From: JAUHWL01 sp964416385
GTDB taxonomy: Bacteria; Bacteroidota; Bacteroidia; Flavobacteriales; Schleiferiaceae
Length of the DNA stretch: 64,000 nucleotides
Assembly (NCBI GenBank): GCA_964416385.1
Contig: CAYQDW010000002.1
Location: 21,277 to 85,276, forward strand
Reading direction: 5' to 3'
Part shown: positions 8,816 to 17,881 of the stretch, piece by piece
Position numbering within the stretch: the stretch's first letter is position 1
How the letters are laid out: each line of letters begins with the position of its first letter
The notes under the pieces: model-generated
What the model saw: only the letters and a program-made list of their open reading frames with translations
Told to the model about the DNA's origin: nothing
The model's database searches: none
Program-made: the position numbers and the translations under genes

Positions 8816-9663
8816 ACGGCCTTCAGGCTAAGGTCCATACTGCGTACACTATGCGTTAATGCGCCAACGGAAATATAATCTACCCCGCACTCTGCATAGC
8901 CCCTTATCGTATCTAAAGTTATGCCGCCAGAACTTTCTGTTTCGTACCTGCCATTAATCAGCAATACGGCTTCGCGGGTTTCTTCTAAAGTAAAATTGTC
9001 TAGCATAATTCGGTTAACACCTCCAACGCGTAAAACCTCTTCAACCTCAGACATATTTCGGGTTTCTATTTCTATATCGAGATTTTTGCCTTTTTCGCGC
9101 AGGTACTGCTTTGTTTTATTAATTGCAGGTGCAATGCCGCCAGCAAAATCGATGTGGTTATCTTTTAGCATAATCATGTCAAACAAGCCTATGCGGTGGT
9201 TAGATCCGCCACCCAAAGCAACGGCCCATTTTTCTAAATATCGTAACCCTGGCGTTGTTTTTCGTGTATCCAGAACTTTGGCTTTGGTGCCAGATATGCG
9301 TTGTACGTAGGTGTTGGTTTGTGTGGCAATGGCGCTTAAGCGTTGCATAAAATTCAATACCAAGCGTTCTGCGCTAAGCATTTTTTGGCTTGGCCCTTCT
9401 ACAACAAAAGCGATATCTCCGGTTTGTACATGTGCCCCATCCTGCACTAATACGTTTATTTCAAAGCGTGGATCAATCCTTTTGAAAATGATTTCTGCCA
9501 GGCTTACGCCAGCGATAATGCCGTTTTCTTTTACGCGTAATTGTGCTTTGCCAATAGCATCGGCAGGTATACAAGCCAATGCGCTATGGTCTCCGTCTCC
9601 AATATCTTCTGCCAGAGCTTGATCAATAAGTTGATACAAGTTCGGGATGTCTTTTAGTGTCAT
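8812..9663 (-). CDS. nadC: Nicotinate-nucleotide pyrophosphorylase (quinolinate phosphoribosyltransferase)
   Basis: Converts quinolinate and PRPP to nicotinate mononucleotide, CO2 and pyrophosphate in de novo NAD synthesis. The 283-residue protein starting at MTLKDIPNL has the expected length. It shows the N-terminal AEDIGDGDHSA segment, the RLVLNFMQRLSAIAT helix, the substrate-binding LDTRKTTPGLR loop, ALGGGSNHRIGLFDMIMLKDNH, and the C-terminal SGGITLDTIRGYAECGVDYISVGALTH phosphate site split across two loops. An upstream in-frame ATG at 9747 would overlap rlmH and was rejected. It is the first gene of a nadC-yihY operon and diverges from rlmH across 55 bp. Confidence 0.95.
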   Translation of the reverse strand: MTLKDIPNLYQLIDQALAEDIGDGDHSALACIPADAIGKAQLRVKENGIIAGVSLAEIIFKRIDPRFEINVLVQDGAHVQTGDIAFVVEGPSQKMLSAERLVLNFMQRLSAIATQTNTYVQRISGTKAKVLDTRKTTPGLRYLEKWAVALGGGSNHRIGLFDMIMLKDNHIDFAGGIAPAINKTKQYLREKGKNLDIEIETRNMSEVEEVLRVGGVNRIMLDNFTLEETREAVLLINGRYETESSGGITLDTIRGYAECGVDYISVGALTHSVRSMDLSLKAV

Positions 9664-9674
9664 CCGTTTAGGTT

Positions 9675-9690
9675 TACTTTGCGCAAAGTA
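9675..9690. promoter_or_regulatory. 16-bp palindrome between nadC and rlmH
   Basis: The perfect palindrome TACTTTGCGCAAAGTA sits in the 55-bp divergent spacer. Each arm resembles a -7 element (one base short of TAnnTTTG) in opposite directions, so it may hold two face-to-face promoters or an operator acting on both genes. Confidence 0.4.
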
Positions 9691-9718
9691 CCCAACTTTT
9701 AAGGGCGGAGCAAAACGT

Positions 9719-10189
9719 ATGAAAATCATTTTTTTAGTTGTGGGCAAAACAACAGAAAGCTGGGTGCAGCACGGTATAGATCAGTATGTGCAGCGCCTAA
9801 AACACTATGCTGACTTTTCAGTGGAAGTTATTCAGGATCTTAAACTTGGTAAAAAGGCAGAAGAAGAGCTTTGTCGCTTAGAAGGCGAATTGATTTTAAA
9901 GCGCGTAGAGCCTGCTGATTTGTTGGTGGTTTTAGATGAAAACGGACGATCTTATTCTTCGAGAGAACTTGCCAATCAGCTACAGAAATGGATGAATGCT
10001 GCACCAAAACGAATTCTTTTTGTGGTAGGCGGGGCTTATGGGTTTAGCCCATCTGTGCTTCAGCGGGCCAATGCAAAGCTTAGTTTGAGTTCATTAACGT
10101 TTACGCACCAAATGGTTAGACCCTTTTTTACAGAGCAGCTATATCGGGCATTTACCATATTGAGAGGCGAAAAATATCACAATGATTAA
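9719..10189 (+). CDS. rlmH: 23S rRNA (pseudouridine-1915-N3)-methyltransferase
   Basis: SPOUT-class methyltransferase that methylates pseudouridine 1915 in helix 69 of 23S rRNA. Starting at MKIIFLVVGKT gives 156 residues, the standard RlmH length; a longer in-frame extension upstream was discarded. The knotted SAM-binding C-terminus is visible in ILFVVGGAYGFSPSVLQRA, then LSLSSLTFTHQMVR and the C-terminal LYRAFTILRGEKYH. A cytoplasmic housekeeping enzyme, transcribed divergently from nadC. Confidence 0.96.
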   Translation: MKIIFLVVGKTTESWVQHGIDQYVQRLKHYADFSVEVIQDLKLGKKAEEELCRLEGELILKRVEPADLLVVLDENGRSYSSRELANQLQKWMNAAPKRILFVVGGAYGFSPSVLQRANAKLSLSSLTFTHQMVRPFFTEQLYRAFTILRGEKYHND

Positions 10190-10284
10190 CATGCCTACTT
10201 TCCTTTTGCTTTCTTTAAATGTGCCACTTTTGATTGCTACCTTGCGGCTTATTCCATCTTCATTCTAATTTATTCATACTAAAG

Positions 10285-11289
10285 ATGGCCAACACCTTTC
10301 AGTCCATTTTACATGATCTCCGAGCAGGGCGATTTGCGCCCATTTATTTATTTGATGGTGAGGAGCCTTATTTTATAGATCAGCTTACGCATTACATTGA
10401 AGAACATGCCCTGGATGAAGCCGGTAAAGCTTTTGATCAGGTTGTTTTGTATGGTAAAGAGACAGATGTTTTGGTGGTGGTGGATGAGATTAAGCGTTTT
10501 CCGATGATTGGAGACCGCAGAGTGGTTATTGTGAAAGAAGCCCAGCAACTCAAAAAGATTGAAGATTTATTGGGGTATGTTAAAAACCCATTGCAGCAAA
10601 ACATCCTAGTTTTAGCGCATAGCCATAAAAAGATGGATGGCAAAAAAGCCATTACTAAATACTTGCGCCAGCATGCCGTTTATTTTGAAAGCAAAAAACT
10701 GTATGATAACCAAGTGCCCGGTTGGATTGAAGAACATTTTAAATCATTTGGCTATCATATAGGTTTAAAAGCCGCTGCATTACTGGCCGAATATGTTGGT
10801 AGTGATTTAAGCAGATTACACAATGAAATTGAAAAACTGCGGATTGTCATCCCTGCATCATCAGAGATCACGCCAGAAGATATAGAGCGTAATATCGGTA
10901 TCAGCAAAGACTATAACAACTTTGAACTGGTTGCGGCTCTTGCACATAAAGACATCCTTAAGGCCAATAAAATCATCAAGTATTTTGATGAAAACCCCAA
11001 AGAGCACCCTATTATGGCAACCATCTCAGTGTTGTATAATTATTTTACAAAGGTGATGTTGGTACACGTTGCTAATACCAATGACAGCGGCCGCTTGGCC
11101 ACGATGTTACGGGTGCATCCCTTTTTTGTAAAAGATTACCAAATTGGCGCCCGCAATTACACATTGAATAAATTGGTTCGAATTATTCATTATTTGCGTG
11201 AGGCGGATATGCGCAGCAAAGGCGTAAACAATACTTCAACATCAACATACGATCTCTTACGTGAACTCCTTTTTAAAATCCTTCACTAA
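10285..11289 (+). CDS. holA: DNA polymerase III subunit delta
   Basis: Clamp-loader subunit that opens the sliding clamp. The start at the ATG of MANTFQSILHDL gives 334 residues, normal for HolA; a TTG-initiated extension from 10234 adds unconserved residues. The N-terminal APIYLFDGEEPYFIDQL motif is the degenerate Walker A region typical of the delta subunit. The middle and C-terminal helical domains (GSDLSRLHNEIEKL, GISKDYNNFELVAALAHKD) match the clamp-loader collar fold. The gene stands alone 95 bp after rlmH. Confidence 0.92.
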   Translation: MANTFQSILHDLRAGRFAPIYLFDGEEPYFIDQLTHYIEEHALDEAGKAFDQVVLYGKETDVLVVVDEIKRFPMIGDRRVVIVKEAQQLKKIEDLLGYVKNPLQQNILVLAHSHKKMDGKKAITKYLRQHAVYFESKKLYDNQVPGWIEEHFKSFGYHIGLKAAALLAEYVGSDLSRLHNEIEKLRIVIPASSEITPEDIERNIGISKDYNNFELVAALAHKDILKANKIIKYFDENPKEHPIMATISVLYNYFTKVMLVHVANTNDSGRLATMLRVHPFFVKDYQIGARNYTLNKLVRIIHYLREADMRSKGVNNTSTSTYDLLRELLFKILH

Positions 11290-11372
11290 TTAATTGGTTT
11301 AAGGTTTAGGCTTAAAGCTTTTACACATGCGCAACAAAAAACCTTGCGCTTCTCATAATTGATGCTAAAAAG

Positions 11373-11400
11373 AAAAGCCCGCTGTTGTTGCGGGCTTCTC
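11373..11400 (-). terminator. Intrinsic terminator of the SRPBCC gene
   Basis: A stem AAGCCCG / CGGGCTT with a 9-base loop is followed on the minus strand by a run of U's (ctttttagc). It lies 25 bp beyond the stop of the minus-strand SRPBCC gene; its plus-strand tail is poor. Confidence 0.8.
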
Positions 11401-11424
11401 ACAAATAATTATTCAGGTAGCTTT

Positions 11425-12426
11425 TTAAGCTTCGTCTATGGCATAATAAAGTTCAGTTTCCCAAGTGCTTGTGTCACTGCTTTGGCTGGGGCCAACAACA
11501 AAAACTTCAAAAACAACTTTGCCCATTTTAAGATTATTGGCTGCAAAATATTCCATCATGGCTTCGTGGGCTTCTTTTAAGTCTACATAGCTGCCATAAT
11601 GCACAAGCTTTACACACGCACCTTCAAAGGTGTTTCCCTTTTTTACTATTTCATTTCCCGGTTTATTGCTGTAACAGGGTATACCTAAATTAAAAACTGT
11701 ACTGTCATTTGCTTCGTCCCAATAGGTATAAATGCTCTGTAATGCGCCAGTTACATTGGCCATATCTTCACCCAAATAATCGGTAATAGTTTTAATGGCA
11801 TTTTCATAAAAAACATCACTCATACTTGCGCTAATAGACATTTGGTGGGTAGTGTAGTACATGGCCGTTGGTTTTAAGTCCATGCGCGTAAAAGTGAATT
11901 TCGGCTTTCTTTCTTCAATTACAGTTTTTAAGTTAAGAAGTCCTTTTTCAAAATCAGGACCTATTGCGTCATCCATTTGTGCGGCCAAAAACCTGAATAA
12001 AAAGGGCATTTCGCCAGAAAAACCCCAAGTGACTTCTGTGCCGCCATCTTTTGGGGTAAACGTCCAAGACCCATTAGAACTGCCCATACCATCAAAATTA
12101 ATTTGTGTTTTCACCGAAGTATTCGGCACTGCTTCAATAATGCGCATATTGCCACTACCTTCAGTTTCACTAACCCAGCTATAGGTAGCACCCTCGCCTT
12201 GTGTTATATCACCAAAAGACACAGACATGGCAGTGTCTTTTTCAAACCACACGCTCCAGTTTGGCCAGGTTTTAAAGTCACTTACTTCGGCATAAATAAT
12301 TTCTGGCGTGGCATCAATAAACACACTTCTGCTTACATTGTATTTGCCATCAAGGGTGGCTAAAATAATGGTGCCAACAATAGCAATTGCCAGAACCACA
12401 ACAAGGATAATTTTAAGAGCTCTCAT
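11425..12426 (-). CDS. Membrane-anchored SRPBCC / GyrI-like fusion protein
   Basis: A 333-residue two-domain protein. Residues 5-24 form one hydrophobic helix (IILVVVLAIAIVGTIIL). Residues about 28-175 look like an SRPBCC (START/polyketide-cyclase) ligand-binding fold, with the typical DFKTWPNWSVW and GGTEVTWGFSGEMPF segments. Residues about 185-333 resemble the GyrI/AraC effector-binding domain, ending in WETELYYAID. Both domains bind hydrophobic small molecules in other proteins; the ligand here is unknown. The gene has its own promoter (TACTTTTG at 12454-12447) and terminator, so it is monocistronic and diverges from the M49 peptidase. Confidence 0.8.
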   Translation of the reverse strand: MRALKIILVVVLAIAIVGTIILATLDGKYNVSRSVFIDATPEIIYAEVSDFKTWPNWSVWFEKDTAMSVSFGDITQGEGATYSWVSETEGSGNMRIIEAVPNTSVKTQINFDGMGSSNGSWTFTPKDGGTEVTWGFSGEMPFLFRFLAAQMDDAIGPDFEKGLLNLKTVIEERKPKFTFTRMDLKPTAMYYTTHQMSISASMSDVFYENAIKTITDYLGEDMANVTGALQSIYTYWDEANDSTVFNLGIPCYSNKPGNEIVKKGNTFEGACVKLVHYGSYVDLKEAHEAMMEYFAANNLKMGKVVFEVFVVGPSQSSDTSTWETELYYAIDEA

Positions 12427-12446
12427 GTTTTTGCGATTTAATTCGG

Positions 12447-12454
12447 CAAAAGTA
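12447..12454 (-). promoter_or_regulatory. -7 promoter element of the SRPBCC gene
   Basis: TACTTTTG on the minus strand matches the Bacteroidota TAnnTTTG element exactly. It places transcription start about 17 bases before the ATG. No convincing -33 TTG was found. Confidence 0.45.
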
Positions 12455-12546
12455 AATTTTTAAAATTCCAGTCGCTATGCATGGCTTAATCACTTTGGGC
12501 TATTGTACTATCTTGCCACTTAAATTTTTACCATTTAGAAATTAAT

Positions 12547-14553
12547 ATGAAGCAATTAATCTTAGCAGTAAGCACCGTAGCAATGATTACAGCATGTAAA
12601 AATGATCCTGCTACGCCACAGCAGGAGACGCAAGAAGAATTTGTATGGCAAGCAGACCAGTTTGCTGATATACGTGTATTGCGGTATCAAGTTCCTGGTT
12701 GGGATCAATTAACCCCGCAGCAGCGCATGTTGGCATACCATTTAAATGAAGCAGGTTTGGCGGGTAGAGATATTATGTGGGATATGAATTACCGGCATAA
12801 TCTTGAAATTCGCAAGGCTTTAGAAACCATTATTCAACAGTATTCTGGCGATAAAACGAGCAAGGCCTGGGAAGATTTTATGGTTTATGCCAAGCGTATC
12901 TTTTTTGCCAATGGCATTCATCACCACTATAGCAATGCAAAAATGCTACCTGAATGCTCGCGCGAATATTTTGTTACGCTGTTAGAAGCATCTGGTGCAA
13001 ACCTAGATTCAGACATTATTGATATTCTTTTTGATCCATCACGCGATGCAAAAAAAGTAGTTAAATCTGGTGATGGCGATTTACTTTTAGAGAGTGCCGT
13101 AAACTTCTATGCCCCAGACATTACCCAAGCAGAGGCAGAAGCTTACTATGAAAGCCGTATAGATAAAAATGACCTCGAAGCCATTTCTTGGGGCTTAAAC
13201 GCTACCCTCATCCGTGATGAAAATGGAAACCTTGTAGAAGATGTATGGTACGCAGAGGGTAAATATGGTTCAGCAATAAAAAAGATCATTGAACACCTAG
13301 AGCGTGCGGTAACTTATGCAGAAAATGAGCCGCAGGCTGAGGCGTTAAAACTGTTGATTGATTACTATCGCACGGGAGATTTAAAAACGTGGGACGACTA
13401 TAATATCGCTTGGGTAGAAGCTACAGAAGGTGATGTAGACTATATCAACGGCTTTGTTGAAGTTTATAATGACCCACTTGGCTATCATGGTAGCTATGAA
13501 ACCATCGTACAAATCAAAGATTTTGAAGCCACAGAGCGCATGGCCGTAGTAGCCAATAATGTGCAGTGGTTTGAAGATCATGCGCCCATTATGGATGAGC
13601 ACAAAAAGGCAAGTGTAACTGGTGTAACCTATAAAATGGTTACCGTTGCTGGTGAGGCTGGTGATGCATCGCCATCTACGCCTATAGGTGTAAACCTGCC
13701 AAATGCCAACTGGATTCGGGTAAAGCACGGTAGCAAAAGCGTGAGTCTTGCCAATATAGAACATGCTTATGAAGAGGCCAGCGGAAGCGGCTTTTTAGAA
13801 GAATTTGCCTTTACCACAGAAGAGGTAGAGCGCGGTAAAAAGTATGGTAGCCTCGGTAGTGCCATGCATACGGCATTGCATGAGGTAGTTGGGCATGCCT
13901 CAGGGAAAATCAATCCAGGTGTGGGCACACCAAAGGAAACCATGAAGCAATATGCAAGTACCTTAGAAGAGGCGCGCGCAGACCTTGTTGCGCTGTATTA
14001 CATTATGGACCCCAAGATGCAAGAGATTGGTTTAATGGAGAATGATGAGGCAGGTAAGGCAGAATATGATGGCTACATACGCAACGGTATGATGCTGCAA
14101 TTAAGAAGGCTCAAGCCAGGGGAGGTTCTAGAAGAAGACCATATGCGTAACCGCCAATTGGTGGCCAGTTGGGCCTATGAGCAGGGGATGGCTGATAATG
14201 TTATCGAAAAGAAGGTGGTAGAGGGCAAAACCTATTTTGTGGTGAACGACTATGCCAAGCTTCGCGAGATCTTTGGCCGATTGCTGCGCGAAATTCAGCG
14301 CATAAAGAGTGAGGGTGATTTTGAAGCGGGCAAAGCTTTGGTAGAAGGTTATGGCGTTCAAGTTGATCCAGATTTGCATGCTGAAGTTTTGGCGCGTAGC
14401 GCGAAACTTAATATTCCTCCCTACAATGGTTTTATCAACCCCATAATGACGCCCATTATGCAAGATGGTAAAATGGTGGATGTGGAAATTTCATTCCCAG
14501 ATGATTTTATCGGACAAATGCTATACTACGGAGAGAATTATTCTTTTCTCTAA
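12547..14553 (+). CDS. M49 family dipeptidyl-peptidase III-like lipoprotein
   Basis: Zinc exopeptidase that should release dipeptides from peptide N-termini. The 668-residue protein has the family signature HEVVGH at residues 445-450 (HExxGH, with zinc ligands His445 and His450 and catalytic Glu446) and EEARAD at 474-479, carrying the third zinc ligand. The N-terminus MKQLILAVSTVAMITAC has a lipobox, so the protein is predicted to be exported and lipid-anchored at Cys17, unlike cytosolic eukaryotic DPP III. It stands alone and ends at a strong terminator. Confidence 0.92.
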   Translation: MKQLILAVSTVAMITACKNDPATPQQETQEEFVWQADQFADIRVLRYQVPGWDQLTPQQRMLAYHLNEAGLAGRDIMWDMNYRHNLEIRKALETIIQQYSGDKTSKAWEDFMVYAKRIFFANGIHHHYSNAKMLPECSREYFVTLLEASGANLDSDIIDILFDPSRDAKKVVKSGDGDLLLESAVNFYAPDITQAEAEAYYESRIDKNDLEAISWGLNATLIRDENGNLVEDVWYAEGKYGSAIKKIIEHLERAVTYAENEPQAEALKLLIDYYRTGDLKTWDDYNIAWVEATEGDVDYINGFVEVYNDPLGYHGSYETIVQIKDFEATERMAVVANNVQWFEDHAPIMDEHKKASVTGVTYKMVTVAGEAGDASPSTPIGVNLPNANWIRVKHGSKSVSLANIEHAYEEASGSGFLEEFAFTTEEVERGKKYGSLGSAMHTALHEVVGHASGKINPGVGTPKETMKQYASTLEEARADLVALYYIMDPKMQEIGLMENDEAGKAEYDGYIRNGMMLQLRRLKPGEVLEEDHMRNRQLVASWAYEQGMADNVIEKKVVEGKTYFVVNDYAKLREIFGRLLREIQRIKSEGDFEAGKALVEGYGVQVDPDLHAEVLARSAKLNIPPYNGFINPIMTPIMQDGKMVDVEISFPDDFIGQMLYYGENYSFL

Positions 14554-14574
14554 GTTATATCAGATAAAGCACGC

Positions 14575-14602
14575 AAACCCCGATTTATTCGGGGTTTTTT
14601 TA
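14575..14602 (+). terminator. Intrinsic terminator after the M49 peptidase
   Basis: Nine-base-pair stem AAACCCCGA / TCGGGGTTT with a 5-base loop and a T-run, 22 bp after the stop codon. Confidence 0.9.
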
Positions 14603-14799
14603 TGGTCAATAGCGGAAAAAACATGTTTTTATTGAAACTCCGTTGGCGTTTATTTATTTACCCTAGTTTACTTAATAGTTAGAATTAAATGCGGGTGGCT
14701 TATTAAGGAAAATATCCCCAACAGTTGTTTAAATAGTTATCATGGCCTACAACCGTGCCGGCTAATTTCTGCATCTTCGCTATCCTAAATTAAACACCT

Positions 14800-15531
14800 A
14801 TGTGGGCAGATATATTAACAGCAGAAGGCCTTGTTGCCTTGTTGACGCTTACCTTCTTAGAAATAGTACTTGGCGTTGATAACATCATCTTTATTAGCAT
14901 TCTTACCAATAAGTTGCCTCAAGATATACGGCCCAAAGCCCGTACAGCAGGTATAGGTTTGGCTCTTATTTTTAGGGTGATTATGCTGTTGGGTATCACA
15001 TGGATTATTGGTTTTACAAAACCCTTGTTTACATTATTTGAGCACACCATAACCGGCAGAGATGCGGTTCTGTTTTTGGGTGGGCTTTTTCTGTTGGCAA
15101 AAAGCACCAAAGAGATCCATCACAAAATAGACCTTGATGAAGACCCGCATTCAAGGTCTGCGAAAAAGTCAGTTAACTCTTTTGCTGGGGCCATAATTCA
15201 GATTGCTTTGCTGGATATTGTTTTTTCTTTTGACAGCATCTTAACCGCCATCGGCATGACCCGCAATCTCCCCATAATGATTATTGCAGTTGTTATTTCG
15301 TTGGTAATCATGCTCATTTTTGCCAGTAGAATAGCAGCCTTTATAGAAAAACACGTCTCACTTCAGATTCTGGCGCTTAGCTTCCTCATCCTTATTGGTT
15401 TTACGCTAATTGCTGACGCAGCTCATTTTGAGGTACCAAAAGGCTACGTATATTTTGCGGTAGGTTTTTCACTATTGGTAGAAATTGTGAACATGCGGGC
15501 AGACCGAAAAAAAGTCACAGAAAAGCCGTAG
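14800..15531 (+). CDS. TerC family integral membrane protein
   Basis: A 243-residue protein with seven or so membrane helices and the two TerC signatures: LEIVLGVDNIIFISIL near residue 21 and LLDIVFSFDSILTAIGM near residue 137, whose Asp residues lie in the membrane and probably bind metal. TerC-family proteins (TerC, Alx, YkoY, MeeF) are linked to manganese export and metallation of exported enzymes; tellurite resistance is only the historical name. A charged loop DLDEDPHSRSAKKS lies between the halves. The lipocalin gene follows after 31 bp and may be co-transcribed. The 196 bp upstream hold no clear promoter. Confidence 0.9.
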   Translation: MWADILTAEGLVALLTLTFLEIVLGVDNIIFISILTNKLPQDIRPKARTAGIGLALIFRVIMLLGITWIIGFTKPLFTLFEHTITGRDAVLFLGGLFLLAKSTKEIHHKIDLDEDPHSRSAKKSVNSFAGAIIQIALLDIVFSFDSILTAIGMTRNLPIMIIAVVISLVIMLIFASRIAAFIEKHVSLQILALSFLILIGFTLIADAAHFEVPKGYVYFAVGFSLLVEIVNMRADRKKVTEKP

Positions 15532-15562
15532 CTAAAGCCTAATTGCAAAAAAAATATAAGTC

Positions 15563-16090
15563 ATGAAAAAACAAGTTAGCGCAATAGTTATGATTGCAAC
15601 GCTTTTTGGATGCGGAAGCAAAAACACAAATCTAAAAACGGTAGACTATGTAGATGCCGAACGTTACATGGGCAAGTGGTATGATATTGCCAGCTTTCCG
15701 CAGCGTTTTCAAAAAAACTGTACGTGCACTACCGCAGAGTATGTGCAAATAGATGCCGAAACCATCAAGGTTTATAATCGCTGTATTGACGCAGAAACAG
15801 GAAAAGTAAAGGATGTTGCTGGCAAGGCATTCATCGCAGATAAAACCACAAACGCCAAGCTTAAAGTTCAGTTTTTTTGGCCTTTTAAAGGCGATTACTG
15901 GATTATTGAATTGGCTGAAGATTACAGCTACGCTGTGGTAAGCGAACCCGGTAAAGATTATTTGTGGATTTTATCTCGTACCCCACAAATGCCTGAAGAC
16001 CAATTTCAAGGAATTATAAAAAGGTTAAAAGAAAAGGGGTTTGACACAGACCGCATTGTACGCACACCACAAAACTGTGATGTACAATAA
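15563..16090 (+). CDS. Outer-membrane lipocalin (Blc-like lipoprotein)
   Basis: Bacterial lipocalin of 175 residues. The N-terminus ends in a lipobox (MIATLFGC, Cys at about residue 18), predicting a lipoprotein. The first lipocalin motif is clear: YMGKWYDIASFPQRFQKNC, with the conserved Gly-Lys-Trp. Later FFWPFKGDYWIIEL and YLWILSRTPQMPE match the second and third conserved regions of the Blc barrel. Such proteins bind fatty acids or lysophospholipids and help maintain the membrane. It probably shares the TerC transcript and converges on the GH16 gene. Confidence 0.92.
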   Translation: MKKQVSAIVMIATLFGCGSKNTNLKTVDYVDAERYMGKWYDIASFPQRFQKNCTCTTAEYVQIDAETIKVYNRCIDAETGKVKDVAGKAFIADKTTNAKLKVQFFWPFKGDYWIIELAEDYSYAVVSEPGKDYLWILSRTPQMPEDQFQGIIKRLKEKGFDTDRIVRTPQNCDVQ

Positions 16091-16159
16091 GGCATTTGGC
16101 AAAACCCAATAATGAGGATTTTTCAATAGCCGAACCTATATTTTGGAGTTTATGGCCCG

Positions 16160-17806
16160 CTATTCCTTGTTGATTTTTACAAAGTATCGTTTGTCTTTAA
16201 GATCTACCTGAATGATTAACAACCCCATTGGCAGGTCTTGTAGATGGCTTAATTTCAATAGATTGTTTTCAAGATAAGCGTTTTGTTGCCAAAGTAATTG
16301 CCCCTGCGCGTTGTAAATGCTTAGGGCCGCATCTTGGTCAACTATCTCAGGTAAACTAATCGTTAAGGCATTTGCCACAGGGTTTGGGTATGCCAAAACT
16401 TCTTCTTGGCTTTTAAATTCAGTTACTGCCATTGCACTTTGTTGATATATGCGCACATAGTCAATAACCATTTCACTTTGTGTAAAAGAGGGTTGTATGC
16501 TAGGCTCTATCGCGATGTTGAGCAGTAAATATTGGTCGGTAGTAAATGGCCAAGTGTTGGCGTCTTTAACAGCGGGGTTATAAACGTAATGCACCACGCT
16601 ATCAACGCTAAAAACCATTTTGGTGGGGCTCCAGTCTAATGCATACACATGATATGCTGAGCTGGCCGTTGGTATGGTTTGTCCTCCTTTATTGGTGGTG
16701 CCGCCAAAGCTGCTTGGGGTATGCATGGCACTTTGCACATAGTTTTGGTTGTTTCCCCAATGCTCCATAATGTCAATCTCGCCGCATGCCGGCCAAGGTG
16801 TGGTGCCAAAACCTTGGTTGTCCCAATAGGCGCCATTTTCGTTGATATTCTTACCAAGCATCCACATCGCTGGCCATGTGCCTATGCCAGAGGGTAAAAT
16901 GGCACGAATTTCTACGCGGCCGTAGGTAAAGGCAAATTTTGAGTTTAGGCGCGCAGAAGTATGTGTTTTGGTAAAGCCTTGGTCAGTAAAGGTTTCTTTT
17001 TTTGCAACGATGTGTAAGTTGCCATTATTTACATAACTATTATCTGTGCGGTTGGTATAGTGTTGTATTTCGCCATTGTACCAGCTTCCATTTTGAGGTA
17101 ATTGGGTTTGATGAAACCATTTAGAGGTATCTATGGCGCCACTGCCATTAAACTCATCAGACCAAATAAGTTGATCATAAACAGGTGGGGTAGGCAGTGT
17201 GCCATCGTAAAAAACATCGTCTATATAGGCCAGCACATGATCTGTGTTATTTTCACCATTCACCTGAATAACCACACGGTTAAAATCTACGCGCTGGGTT
17301 GGGGGAGGTGAAGTAGGGTCCAGATTAATATAAGCATCATTTAAAAAATCAAAGCTTACGGTTTGCCATTGGTTTAGCACAATAGGTTTAATGATTTCAC
17401 TTTGCGTAGCCCAAGGCGAACCCTGCATGCCATCTTGCAACTTTAAAGACACTTGGTTGGGTGCAGAACCTGTTAGGCCACTGCTGGGTACATAAATCTT
17501 AAAAGAGAAAGTATGGTTGGTAGTTAAATCAAAGTTCTGTGGTACATCAAAGCGCACATTGGCGTATTGTCCTCCTTGATCATGGTATTCTAATACATTC
17601 GCAGAGGTGTTTATGCCAACGGCATAGGGGTTTGCTTTACTGGTATTCAACCCGCAGTCATCGCCATACCATGTGGTAATGGTTCCGTTTCCTTCAAAGT
17701 CATCTGTAACAGTTTGTGTTTTGGCCACAAGCGGCAAGCACAACATAATAGGCAAAATGTGACGTGTAAAATTCATCAGCATAGACCGTTTATTGGTTTT
17801 CATCAT
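16160..17806 (-). CDS. Secreted GH16 beta-glucanase (laminarinase-like) with T9SS tail
   Basis: Exported enzyme of 548 residues likely to cleave beta-1,3- or beta-1,3/1,4-glucans. A signal peptide is followed by a beta-sandwich, carbohydrate-binding-like region (about residues 33-202, TDDFEGNG to YIDDVFYDG). The GH16 domain runs from about 211 to 455, with the catalytic motif EIDIME at 343-348 (nucleophile Glu343, acid/base Glu348). The C-terminal ~75 residues (LAYPNPVANALTISLP to the final KINKE) are a Por/type IX secretion sorting domain. It is monocistronic and not in a polysaccharide utilization locus in this window. The exact glucan is inferred. Confidence 0.92.
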   Translation of the reverse strand: MMKTNKRSMLMNFTRHILPIMLCLPLVAKTQTVTDDFEGNGTITTWYGDDCGLNTSKANPYAVGINTSANVLEYHDQGGQYANVRFDVPQNFDLTTNHTFSFKIYVPSSGLTGSAPNQVSLKLQDGMQGSPWATQSEIIKPIVLNQWQTVSFDFLNDAYINLDPTSPPPTQRVDFNRVVIQVNGENNTDHVLAYIDDVFYDGTLPTPPVYDQLIWSDEFNGSGAIDTSKWFHQTQLPQNGSWYNGEIQHYTNRTDNSYVNNGNLHIVAKKETFTDQGFTKTHTSARLNSKFAFTYGRVEIRAILPSGIGTWPAMWMLGKNINENGAYWDNQGFGTTPWPACGEIDIMEHWGNNQNYVQSAMHTPSSFGGTTNKGGQTIPTASSAYHVYALDWSPTKMVFSVDSVVHYVYNPAVKDANTWPFTTDQYLLLNIAIEPSIQPSFTQSEMVIDYVRIYQQSAMAVTEFKSQEEVLAYPNPVANALTISLPEIVDQDAALSIYNAQGQLLWQQNAYLENNLLKLSHLQDLPMGLLIIQVDLKDKRYFVKINKE

Positions 17807-17881
17807 TTCATTTTTTCAGTCCGTTAATATAGAACATAGATTTTTGCTTATTAGAAGCATTAAAAGATCAAATAGACGTTT

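Noticed and set aside
9663..9747. Longer nadC and rlmH reading frames that overlap each other
   Set aside because: The added N-termini are antisense to one another and do not match family starts; the shorter starts give normal lengths.
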